A DNA stretch of 64,000 nt from positions 186,001 to 250,000 of the forward strand of contig NZ_BAABCJ010000007.1 of assembly GCF_039538765.1 (NCBI RefSeq), written 5' to 3'. A program made the position numbers and the translations under genes. The DNA is from Zhihengliuella alba (GTDB taxonomy: Bacteria; Actinomycetota; Actinomycetes; Actinomycetales; Micrococcaceae). Positions 8,988 through 16,799 of this stretch are shown one piece after another (position 1 is the stretch's first letter; the number at the start of each line of letters is the position of its first letter). The notes beneath the pieces were generated by a model. The model worked only from the letters and a program-made list of their open reading frames with translations, had not been told where the DNA came from and ran no database searches.

Positions 8988-10013
8988 ATGGCCACCATGC
9001 AGGACGTGGCGCGGCAGGCGGGAGTTTCCATCGCCACGGTGTCGTTCGTTCTCAACGGCACCAAGGCTGTGACGGAACCGACGCGGAAGCGCGTCGAGGC
9101 CGCGATGGCGGAGCTCGGCTACCGTCGCAACCCCGCCGGCAGCGCACTGGCCCGCGGCCGGACGGACATCATCGCCTTGCTCTACCCGGCGCTGCAGCGC
9201 CAGTTGCACGCGACGGCAACCCGCTTCTTCACGAGCGCAGCAGAGCGGGCGCAGGAACGCGGCTTCAGCCTGGTCATGTGGCCGGCTGCGAACGAGGCGC
9301 ACGAGATCGACGAGCTGACGCGCAGCGGCCTGATCGATGGCGTGCTGCTGATGGAGGTGCAGCTGGAGGACGAGCGCGTGGAGGCGCTCCGGAAAGGCAC
9401 CACACCCTTCGCACTCATCGGCCGCACTCAGGACCCGACGGGGTTGCCGTACGTCGATATCGACTTCGAGCAGACCGTGGTCTCTGGCATTGAAGAGCTC
9501 GTTGCGCGCGGGCATACGAACATCGCGTTCCTGTACGACCACTCGGGTCCCTCGACCCTGCACGCCTACGGAGCCATTGCTCGGGCGAGCCGCACATTCC
9601 GGGACACCATCGCGCAATCCGGACTGAGCGGGGTGACGGTCGACTGCGGGGAGACCCCGCGGGCAGGCCGCGAGGTGGGCGAGATGTTCCGGGAAAAGCA
9701 TCCGGATGTGACAGCGGTGCTCATCATGAATGAGCTGGCGAGCCCGGGCTTCATGACGGGACTCCGCCAGGCGGGCACCTTGGTGCCGGACGAATTGTCG
9801 GTTCTGTCGCTGGTCTCGTCGGACACTGTTGCATCGATGTGCGATCCAGAACTGGCATTCATGCGGGCCCCGGCCGAGGAACTGGGACGACTCGGCACGG
9901 ATGCAGTGATCGACCGCATCACGAAACCCGACTCGGCACTCCCGCACAGGCTGGTCCCTTGCCAAATGGTCCCGGGAAGCTCCGTCGGCCCAACCTCGGC
10001 CGTCGGCGATTGA
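8988..10013 (+). CDS. LacI family transcriptional regulator of the ThuA-type sugar cluster
   Basis: A 341-residue repressor. The N-terminal helix-turn-helix (MQDVARQAGVSIATVSFVLNG) and hinge helix are followed by a periplasmic-binding-protein-like effector domain. The ATG at 8988 is chosen because GAGAGGAG sits eight bases before it; the longer frame from 8928 lacks such a site. The gene is divergent from the sugar-uptake and oxidation operon and shares its operator region. The N-terminal half has the GC-rich codon use of the region; from about 10.05 kb onwards base composition drops sharply. The inducer is presumably the transported sugar or a derivative. Confidence 0.92.
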   Translation: MATMQDVARQAGVSIATVSFVLNGTKAVTEPTRKRVEAAMAELGYRRNPAGSALARGRTDIIALLYPALQRQLHATATRFFTSAAERAQERGFSLVMWPAANEAHEIDELTRSGLIDGVLLMEVQLEDERVEALRKGTTPFALIGRTQDPTGLPYVDIDFEQTVVSGIEELVARGHTNIAFLYDHSGPSTLHAYGAIARASRTFRDTIAQSGLSGVTVDCGETPRAGREVGEMFREKHPDVTAVLIMNELASPGFMTGLRQAGTLVPDELSVLSLVSSDTVASMCDPELAFMRAPAEELGRLGTDAVIDRITKPDSALPHRLVPCQMVPGSSVGPTSAVGD

Positions 10014-10175
10014 GCCTTTCGGGCGAAGCAGGCCTTGGGCGGCGACGCCAATTAGGCCCGGCACTCAGAAGATATCCTTCGCGACTCGCCTATCGGGCCC
10101 GACATGGAGGGGAAGAGGAGGTCCTAACGCTTCTTCCATCGGACCAACGATTCTATGTCAGCCAGCTCTGGGAGT
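10014..10175. other. Junction between GC-rich backbone and AT-richer island
   Basis: These 162 bases hold no supported gene. Composition falls from very GC-rich to near-balanced here, marking the left edge of the accessory island. No direct repeat, tRNA or integrase was seen at the edge. Confidence 0.4.
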
Positions 10176-11075
10176 TTACTCTCCCGTGCGTCGAATTATC
10201 TCGAAGTCGCTCAGGCCATCAAATTCGCGATCAACAAACTCCTGATACTCTGCTACTAGATCCCGCCCCTTTTGAGTCTTGTATTTTGTGGCCTGGTCAC
10301 GATTCAATGTCCGCATGTCACGATTCGCCTCACGAATGGACTTTTTTGAAGGCTTTATCGCCTTGCCATCCGACCGAATGACGGTTTGCTCATCCTGCAC
10401 GGTGGCAGACGCGTACCGGTTGTAGAAGGGGCCGACGTCCATAAGGGTACGCCAATAAACCCATCCTTTTGGAACCAGAAGCAATGTGCGGCCGTCGGCA
10501 ATCGGCAACTCAGTAGAGCGGGCTTCCCATGTAAGAGAACTAGTGTCGAACACCTCAGCGTCGACCGATTTCGCCCCAAACATCAATTCTGGATAACGTT
10601 TCATCATGCTCTGAGTGAAGTCGCAAAGGTGACCAAACAAGATGCGCGTCGTAGCATCGGAGATAAGGTCATATCCGACTCCATCAGCAAATAACCGCAG
10701 GTGCTCGAGACGGGTCATCACGGACGCTTGCGCTTCACGACTCTTGCCAAGAAGATCCCAAAGGTCAGTGGCGTGCTGAGACCCAAACGCACGTCCGAAC
10801 TTGCTGGCGACACTCATCCCAAGGCGCGTCTCATTCGGCTCATGCAAGTGAGATAACAGCTCCTGCCCTATCGCATGGTCGGTAGGACTGGCCGAAGAAC
10901 GCAAGCGCAGAACCTCGGCGAAAAAACGAATCAACGTGTCGTTAGCCGCCTTGGAAAGCGCGTCAGACCCGTTTCGGATAGCGCTAGGATCCAGGAACAG
11001 CAGGTTGTCCCTGTCCACGTGGACGTCTACGAATGGAACTGGTCCCTTGATGGCAAACTCGGATGTGATACGCAT
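10176..11075 (-). CDS. Hypothetical protein of the MazG/helicase island
   Basis: A 299-residue predicted soluble protein; I do not recognise its family with certainty. Visible features are an N-terminal beta-rich start (FVDVHVDRDNLLFLDPSAI), a helical middle, the stretch GVGYDLISDATTRILFGHL around residue 145, the strand TLLLVPKGWVYW near residue 205, and a basic, Lys/Arg-rich C-terminus (KPSKKSIREANRDMRTLNRD). The basic tail would suit nucleic-acid binding, which is only inference. The ATG at 11075 has GGGGGAAG before it; the longer frame from 11162 does not. It follows the helicase-like gene on the same strand, but 500 bases separate them, so it may have its own promoter. Codon use is far less GC-biased than outside the island. 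Confidence 0.7.
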   Translation of the reverse strand: MRITSEFAIKGPVPFVDVHVDRDNLLFLDPSAIRNGSDALSKAANDTLIRFFAEVLRLRSSASPTDHAIGQELLSHLHEPNETRLGMSVASKFGRAFGSQHATDLWDLLGKSREAQASVMTRLEHLRLFADGVGYDLISDATTRILFGHLCDFTQSMMKRYPELMFGAKSVDAEVFDTSSLTWEARSTELPIADGRTLLLVPKGWVYWRTLMDVGPFYNRYASATVQDEQTVIRSDGKAIKPSKKSIREANRDMRTLNRDQATKYKTQKGRDLVAEYQEFVDREFDGLSDFEIIRRTGE

Positions 11076-11576
11076 TGCTTCCCCCAACGTCTGTGTCAAC
11101 GTAACGATACACCCCTGACCGGCGCTATGGACGGAAGTTGGCCCCACAACGTCTCCTCGCACTTCTCAAGCTTCATTCAGGACGACATACCTCGTCGCCC
11201 ACACGACGTCAGTAGGTTAGACTCCGGCGTCTACTCGTCACGCCCTCTTAGCGTTGCCCGGAACAGACGACTTGCTTCTTGGCGTCCACTTTTAATGGTG
11301 CATCTGCCCCGTGTCATATCGATAGAAGTACCGAGCGCGCCGCAACTGCTTGGGGACGCCTGGCCGCTGAGTGAACTATGGGACCTAGCGAAAGCAGGAG
11401 TGTCTCTTCAGCTGGGGTCGCGACCACAAAATGTCGGCGTGACCGTCGCCGGAGCATACGACGGCCGATTCAATTGGACGCGGAGTCGATTTCGGCGCTT
11501 CCTATGTAGGGTTCAGGCGAGCTCCGTTCGTCTGCACGGTCACAATTAACGCCAACCTCCCACTCAGGACGGGAAT
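11076..11576. other. 501-bp AT-richer gap inside the island
   Basis: No convincing gene was found on either strand. A plus-strand frame ends at 11549 and has some protein-like composition in its last 90 codons, and a shifted frame continues to about 11625, but neither has a good start, ribosome-binding site or recognisable motif. The stretch may hold the promoter of the downstream gene or the remains of a decayed one. Confidence 0.35.
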
Positions 11577-13298
11577 TTACGCGAAATACTTCTTCAACCG
11601 GCTCCTCAAAGGGAGATCAGCAACATAAACATATGTTCCGAGCATTCCACGCGTTAGCAGCACCGTGTAAATGTTTCGAATGAACACCAGCACATCTTCG
11701 TCGGAATACTTGATATTAAGCTTGGAATTATTCTCTCGCCCTTTAACATCAAAGTACTCAGATCGGTCGAACACAATGCGACCCGAGTCAATCTCGTATC
11801 GGAGATCGCGGCCAATAATGACACCCGCATAATTCAAGTCGTACCCTTGAACCGTGTGGATTGACCCAACCTCGTTGACTGCATCCGGAGAATTGATCCA
11901 GTCCCGCGGGGTGGAATTCCAACGCAATTGGATTCCGTCGAGCTCGATATCGTAAGCGCTCTTGTCAGATTTGCTTCGCCACTTCCACGCGTAGCCAGCC
12001 ACAAGTCGTGACAGACCGTGCTCCGAGTTGCGCTTAATGATGGCGTCTCTCATTTCGCGCAGATCACTGAAGAACTGCAAATCGTAACCTTTGAACTCCT
12101 CACGCTTGTTCGGCGGTGAATCACTGAGGACTGAACGGACGTACTCCACGTAATTCTGCCCCGCCGAGACTCGCATCTGAGACAACAAGGGATAAACGCG
12201 TCGTTCACTTTCGGCTTTTTCAAGGAGGCCACGTGTTACGCCCGAAGGCAAATCAGCCGGCCGAACGCTTTGACCCGTGTCGAGCATGAATATGGCATGT
12301 GTACTCTGCTTGATGATCCAGTCCAACTGCGTAATTTCCGGATCATCGGCCCCGAAAAGTCGTTCATTGATCTCAGCGAACTTCTTATTCAGTGGCCCCG
12401 ACGGCTGGTTGGCGCGCTGGTTCAGACGATGCGCTTCGTCAACCACTAGAAGATCGAACGGCTCGTCACTGGCCCCGACCTCGTAGGGCGTTAGGACTGA
12501 TCTCCTGCTCAACCCTGGAGTCAGCGCGAAAACACGCGAAATCGACTCGCGCAACGACTGCTGAGGAACCACGAGGCCTACGCGGAGGCCTGCCAGCATC
12601 TCCGGATGTCCAGGCGTAAAGAAGTCGCTGAACATGGAATCGCCGTCGAGCGGCTCTCCCGAGTCATGTCGGCGGATGTCCTCAAGGAGCTTCAAGAGAT
12701 AGATCCCGACAACGGTCTTGCCCGTCCCAGGGTTCCCATGAACCACCGACACGCTGCTCTCGCCCCGTTCAAGATCTTCGAACAGTCCCTCGAGTACCTC
12801 CTCGACTGCGCCGGCTTGATCGTGATTCAAAGCCTTGAACGGCGACAATTTGAAGAGGTCGCTATTGATGATCTCCGGAAGAGTTCGCTGAAAAATTCCT
12901 TCTTCAGCGCGAAGAGTCTCGAAAATCTCCTCGAAGGTCTTCTGATACCGGTGCCGGTCATAATAATCCGCATCGGTGATGCCAGCATTGTGATTAAGGA
13001 CTTGCCAGCTCCCATCACCAGCTAAAAACCGAATCAAGAACGATTCCAGGTCAAGGCAAGCTGATTTATTGAATGTCTCATGCAACATCACGCGCACGGA
13101 CTGAAGATTCCGCTTCTCGTCGGATTCAAGATGCTGACGCATCCTGCCCTCGACATTGATGGACTCTCCGACGTAGATTTCAGAATCGTTATTCATAATA
13201 TAGACGACTGGCCAGTTGCGGTGTCGGGGGTCGGAGGCACCCCATTCACGCACTTCCTCAGGTGAGAAGCGGAATTTCTCCAGGTTAAAGCCGGTCAT
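11577..13298 (-). CDS. GIY-YIG nuclease domain fused to DUF2075 helicase-like ATPase
   Basis: A 573-residue fusion. Residues about 15-110 form a GIY-YIG endonuclease domain: VVYIM, then IYVGES, the catalytic-type Arg (GRMRQHL) and Glu (LDLESFLI). From about residue 160 a DUF2075 superfamily-1-like ATPase follows, with Walker A GNPGTGKT, Walker B LLVVDEAHRLNQR, later VGSIHTVQGYDLNYAGVIIG and a C-terminal LLTRGMLGTYVYV, all typical helicase motifs. The ATG at 13298 overlaps the end of the MazG-like gene by 14 bases, so the two are translationally coupled. The combination points to cutting or remodelling of nucleic acid together with nucleotide-pool sensing; a defence role is inference. Codon use marks it as recently acquired. 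Confidence 0.85.
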   Translation of the reverse strand: MTGFNLEKFRFSPEEVREWGASDPRHRNWPVVYIMNNDSEIYVGESINVEGRMRQHLESDEKRNLQSVRVMLHETFNKSACLDLESFLIRFLAGDGSWQVLNHNAGITDADYYDRHRYQKTFEEIFETLRAEEGIFQRTLPEIINSDLFKLSPFKALNHDQAGAVEEVLEGLFEDLERGESSVSVVHGNPGTGKTVVGIYLLKLLEDIRRHDSGEPLDGDSMFSDFFTPGHPEMLAGLRVGLVVPQQSLRESISRVFALTPGLSRRSVLTPYEVGASDEPFDLLVVDEAHRLNQRANQPSGPLNKKFAEINERLFGADDPEITQLDWIIKQSTHAIFMLDTGQSVRPADLPSGVTRGLLEKAESERRVYPLLSQMRVSAGQNYVEYVRSVLSDSPPNKREEFKGYDLQFFSDLREMRDAIIKRNSEHGLSRLVAGYAWKWRSKSDKSAYDIELDGIQLRWNSTPRDWINSPDAVNEVGSIHTVQGYDLNYAGVIIGRDLRYEIDSGRIVFDRSEYFDVKGRENNSKLNIKYSDEDVLVFIRNIYTVLLTRGMLGTYVYVADLPLRSRLKKYFA

Positions 13299-13602
13299 AC
13301 TTCGCACTTCTTCCGTAAGACTTCTCGACCGGATATTTGTCGCGACTCTTTTCCAGTTTTGCGGTAACGATCTCGGCGGGGTCCACGCCCAGCTTGTCGG
13401 CAAGTAGAAGACAGTAAGTCAGCACGTCGGCCAACTCCTCCTTGGCTGACTCCAACTCCGCGCCATCCCATTGGAAGCACTCCAATAGTTCGCCTGCTTC
13501 AATACTGATGCTTTTCGCTAAGTTGCCCGGAGTATGAAACTTACCCCAATCGCGCTCGCGTACGAACTGCCGCAACTCATCGAGGACGGGGTCTTGAACC
13601 AT
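13285..13602 (-). CDS. MazG-like nucleotide pyrophosphohydrolase
   Basis: A 105-residue all-helical protein of the MazG/all-alpha NTP pyrophosphohydrolase superfamily. The metal-binding acidic pattern is visible: SISIEAGELLECFQW (ExxE), then AKEELADVLTYCLLLAD (EExxD). Such enzymes hydrolyse nucleoside triphosphates to monophosphates and pyrophosphate. It is the first gene of the island operon and overlaps the GIY-YIG/DUF2075 gene by 14 bases. The same pair of protein families is seen side by side in other bacteria (general knowledge, not checked here). A weak AGGA lies before the ATG at 13602. Confidence 0.87.
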   Translation of the reverse strand: MVQDPVLDELRQFVRERDWGKFHTPGNLAKSISIEAGELLECFQWDGAELESAKEELADVLTYCLLLADKLGVDPAEIVTAKLEKSRDKYPVEKSYGRSAKYDRL

Positions 13603-13677
13603 GATGGCAATCCTAACAATATAGAGTCGGATCGCGCTCGACGCGCGCTGAAGATAACGGCCGACTTCGGAGCCTAA

Positions 13678-13902
13678 TTAATGGTGCGCCAGGATCTTTG
13701 ACCCCGCGCTCTTAGCGTGTGAACCACTTGTCACCGCGCCGGACAATCCCTGTGGCAGCCCCACATAGCTGCGGTCATCTGCTACGAGCTCAGGAGCATC
13801 GGAGAGGATTCTGTCCGCCACGGTCACGGCGATGCCTTGGACCTCCTGACCGGTACTGCCGTACGGGCCACTGCAGGCGCGCCTCATGCGGAAGATCTTC
13901 AC
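13678..13902 (-). CDS. Possible short hypothetical protein upstream of mazG-like gene
   Basis: A 74-codon frame from a GTG at 13902 (or an ATG at 13887) ending in SAGSKILAHH. The peptide has a natural-looking composition (EVQGIAVTVADRIL, DAPELVADDRSYVGLPQGL) and lies in an otherwise empty 440-base stretch, but no family is recognised and the ribosome-binding site is weak. It could equally be the 3' remnant of a longer gene lost when the island inserted. Confidence 0.35.
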   Translation of the reverse strand: MKIFRMRRACSGPYGSTGQEVQGIAVTVADRILSDAPELVADDRSYVGLPQGLSGAVTSGSHAKSAGSKILAHH

Positions 13903-13987
13903 CCTGCCCGAAACCTGCGGGCCCAAGGGGGGATCGGGACCGACTCCCCGTCCTTGACCACTCGCGAGAGCTGTGCCACACTCGTGT

Positions 13988-14009
13988 AATCGATTCCATG
14001 GAATCGATT
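13988..14009. promoter_or_regulatory. 22-bp perfect palindrome, probable RbsR operator
   Basis: The half-site AATCGATTCCA is followed at once by its exact inverse complement, giving a 22-bp palindrome 34 bases before the rbsR start codon. Position and symmetry fit autoregulation of the ribose operon by its LacI-type repressor. Confidence 0.75.
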
Positions 14010-14043
14010 GCAAACGTTCACCTCTCGCGCAAAGGAGCCGGGG

Positions 14044-15183
14044 ATGCAGACCGTGACCCTCCGGGACGTCGCACAGGCCGCCGGGGTCTCCCCGGCCACC
14101 GCGTCCCGTGTGCTCTCCGGCAACCCGGCCACCAGCGCCGTCGCCCGCGAGAAGGTCCAGGCCGCCGCCGCGCAGCTCGGCTTCTCCCCCAACGCGCAGG
14201 CCCGCTCCCTCCGCTCCACCCGGACGGACAGCATCGCCCTGCTGATCTCCGACGTCCGCAACCCCTACTTCGCCGACCTCGCCCACTCCGTGGAGCTCGC
14301 CGCCCGCGAGCTCGGCCTGGTCACCTTCATCGGCAACGCCAATGAGGACCCCGAGCAGCAGGACGAGTTCCTGGGCGCGATGCTCTCCCGCCGCGTCGAC
14401 GGCGTCCTCGCCGTCCCACAGGGCCTCGGCGATGCGTCCCACGCCACCGCCACCCCGGCGCTGGAGCGGCTGCTGGCGCGCAGGATCCCCACCGTGCTCG
14501 TGGACCGCACCCTGCCGGAGGTCCCCGCGCTCAGCGTCACCGCCGAGTCCACGCAGGCGGTGCACGACGCCGTCGGCGCCCTGCACGAACTCGGCCACCG
14601 GCGCATCGCGGTCATCGGCGGCCCCGAGCACACCTCCACCGCCCAGGAGCGCTACGCCTCCTACGCCGCCGCGCTCCAGGCGCACGGCCTCCCGCTGGAC
14701 GAGCGGCTGATCTTCCACGGCGACTTCCGCAGCGCCACCGGCGCCGAGGGCGCCCGCTGGCTGCTCGACCTCCGGCAGGACCCGGAGACGTGCCCCACCG
14801 CCGTGCTCATCGCCGACTCCCCCATGGCGATCGGTGCCCTCGCCGTCTTGCGGGAGGCCGGCGTGCGCGTCGGCACCGACCTCAGCGTGGTGACGTTCGA
14901 CGAGATCGAGGCGTTCGCCCTGCACGACCCGCCGCTGTCCACCATCAGCCACGACGTCGGCGCGATGGGACGGCTCGCCGTCGAGGCCCTCGCCTCGCTG
15001 CTCAACGGCGAAGCCGCCGTGTCCGCCGAGACCGCCGGGGCTGCCGTCGGGTCGAGCGTCCTGCGCAGCGAGTTCACGCTCCGCGGCTCGATCGGCCCCG
15101 CGCCCGGCGCACCGACGGCGGCGCCGACGCCGACGCCGACGACAGTGAAAACGACGCCGCCCGGACCACCGCCCGCCACCTGA
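14044..15183 (+). CDS. rbsR: Ribose operon repressor, LacI family
   Basis: A 379-residue regulator with N-terminal helix-turn-helix (LRDVAQAAGVSPATASRVLSG) and a ribose-binding-protein-like effector domain (SIALLISDVRNPYFADL at about residue 60 on). The ATG at 14044 has AAAGGAG seven bases upstream. The C-terminal 25 residues are a Pro/Thr-rich tail (repeated PTPTP) that the family normally lacks. It is the first gene of rbsRACBKD and sits behind its own palindromic operator; ribose or ribose 5-phosphate is the likely inducer. This assignment rests on the operon, since the DNA-binding domain does not reveal the sugar. Confidence 0.9.
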   Translation: MQTVTLRDVAQAAGVSPATASRVLSGNPATSAVAREKVQAAAAQLGFSPNAQARSLRSTRTDSIALLISDVRNPYFADLAHSVELAARELGLVTFIGNANEDPEQQDEFLGAMLSRRVDGVLAVPQGLGDASHATATPALERLLARRIPTVLVDRTLPEVPALSVTAESTQAVHDAVGALHELGHRRIAVIGGPEHTSTAQERYASYAAALQAHGLPLDERLIFHGDFRSATGAEGARWLLDLRQDPETCPTAVLIADSPMAIGALAVLREAGVRVGTDLSVVTFDEIEAFALHDPPLSTISHDVGAMGRLAVEALASLLNGEAAVSAETAGAAVGSSVLRSEFTLRGSIGPAPGAPTAAPTPTPTTVKTTPPGPPPAT

Positions 15184-15233
15184 CCCTCCCGTCCCCCGCC
15201 CACCCGTTCAACGACGAATGGAGCATCACCGCC

Positions 15234-16799
15234 ATGAGCCCGCAACCCATGCTGACCTTGGACTCCGTGTCCAAGTCCTTCGGGCGCATCCAGGTCATCC
15301 ACAACGTCACCGTGGACGTCTACCCCGGCGAGGTCACCGTCCTCCTGGGTGAGAACGGCGCCGGCAAGTCCACGCTGATCAAGATGATCGCCGGCGTGCA
15401 CCAGCCCACCTCCGGCCGCATCCTGCTGGACGGCGAGCCCGTGTCCATCACGGACACCAAGACCTCCGAGTCCCTCGGCATCGCCACCATCCACCAGGAG
15501 CTGAACCTGGTCCCGTCCATGACGGTCGCGGAGAACATCACGCTCGGCCGCACCCCGCGCCGCTTCGGCGTGATCAACCGCGCGGAGATGCGCCGCATCG
15601 CCCGCGACGCGCTCGCCCAGATCGGCCTGGACCTGGACGTGGACACCCACGTCGGCGAGCTCGGCATCGCCCGTCAGCAGCTCGTCGAGATCGCCAAGGC
15701 CCTCTCGCTGGACGCCCGGATCCTCATCCTCGACGAGCCGACCGCCGCCCTGACCACCTCGGAGATCGAGGCGCTGTTCGACGTCGTACGCGACCTCAAG
15801 GCCAAGAACGTCGGCATGGTCTTCATCAGCCACCACCTGGACGAGATCGCCGCCATCGGCGACCGCGTCAACGTCCTGCGCGACGGCGGCTTCGTCGCCC
15901 AGGTGCCCGCCACCACCGACGAGGACGAGCTGATCCGGCTCATGGTGGGCCGCAGCATCGACAAGCAGTTCCCCCGCGAGCCCGGGGCATCAACAGGGGA
16001 CGCCGAGGCAGCTCAGCCGCTGCTGGAGGTCAAGGGCCTCAACGCCGACGGCCTGCGGGGCATCGACCTGTCCGTCCGCCCGGGCGAGGTCGTCGCCCTG
16101 GCCGGGCTCATGGGCGCCGGCCGCACCGAGCTGCTGCGCTGCCTCGCCGGCGCGGACCACTACGCCTCCGGCGAGGTCCGCGTGAACGTCCGCAAGCTCA
16201 AGCCGTACGACGTCGCCGCCGCCACCCGCGCCGGCGTCGGCCACGTGCCCGAGGACCGCAAGACGCAGGGCCTGGTGCTGGACGCCTCCGTCGCCGAGAA
16301 CATCGGCTACGCCACGATGGGCGCCACGTCCCGGTTCGGTCTGGTGGACCGCCGCGGGCAGCGGGCCCGGGCCGAGAGGATCGCCGAGCGCCTGCGCATC
16401 CGCATGGACTCGATCGAGCAGCCCATCCGCTCGCTCTCCGGCGGCAACCAGCAGAAGGCCGTGTTCGGCCGCTGGTTCAGCGCCGGGTCCAAGGTCCTGC
16501 TGCTGGACGAGCCCACGCGCGGCGTGGACGTCGGCGCCAAGGTGGAGATCTACGAGCTCATCAACGAGATCACCGCCGGCGGCGGCTGCGTCCTCATGGC
16601 GTCCTCCGACCTGCCCGAGGTGCTCGGGATGTCGGACCGGGTGCTCGTCATGAGCCAGGGCACCATCGCGGGCGAACTGCCCACCGCCGAGGCCACCCAG
16701 GACTCGATCATGCAACTCGCGGTCTCCAACGTGCACCGCGACGAAGAAGAACCCCACGCCGCCTCCGCCGGCACCGGAGATGAAGGAGCCACCGCATGA
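15234..16799 (+). CDS. rbsA: Ribose ABC transporter ATP-binding protein
   Basis: A 521-residue tandem ATPase of the CUT2 class. The first domain has Walker A GENGAGKS near residue 40, a signature-like LGIARQQLVEIAKAL and Walker B ILILDEPTAAL; the second has the degenerate Walker A GLMGAGRTE expected of RbsA, an intact LSGGNQQKA signature and LLLDEPTRGVDVGAK. It energises uptake through RbsC. It starts 50 bases after rbsR and its TGA overlaps the rbsC ATG by four bases, so the two are coupled. Confidence 0.95.
   Translation: MSPQPMLTLDSVSKSFGRIQVIHNVTVDVYPGEVTVLLGENGAGKSTLIKMIAGVHQPTSGRILLDGEPVSITDTKTSESLGIATIHQELNLVPSMTVAENITLGRTPRRFGVINRAEMRRIARDALAQIGLDLDVDTHVGELGIARQQLVEIAKALSLDARILILDEPTAALTTSEIEALFDVVRDLKAKNVGMVFISHHLDEIAAIGDRVNVLRDGGFVAQVPATTDEDELIRLMVGRSIDKQFPREPGASTGDAEAAQPLLEVKGLNADGLRGIDLSVRPGEVVALAGLMGAGRTELLRCLAGADHYASGEVRVNVRKLKPYDVAAATRAGVGHVPEDRKTQGLVLDASVAENIGYATMGATSRFGLVDRRGQRARAERIAERLRIRMDSIEQPIRSLSGGNQQKAVFGRWFSAGSKVLLLDEPTRGVDVGAKVEIYELINEITAGGGCVLMASSDLPEVLGMSDRVLVMSQGTIAGELPTAEATQDSIMQLAVSNVHRDEEEPHAASAGTGDEGATA

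Noticed and set aside
10875..11549. A 224-codon plus-strand frame in the island
   Set aside because: Its first part overlaps the opposite-strand hypothetical gene, it has no ribosome-binding site and no domain; only its last part lies in free space, which is reported as an unexplained gap.
13678..14952. A 424-codon minus-strand frame opposite rbsR
   Set aside because: Most of it is the antisense of rbsR, with Gly/Val/Glu-rich low complexity. Only its last 70-odd codons outside rbsR were kept, as a low-confidence short frame.
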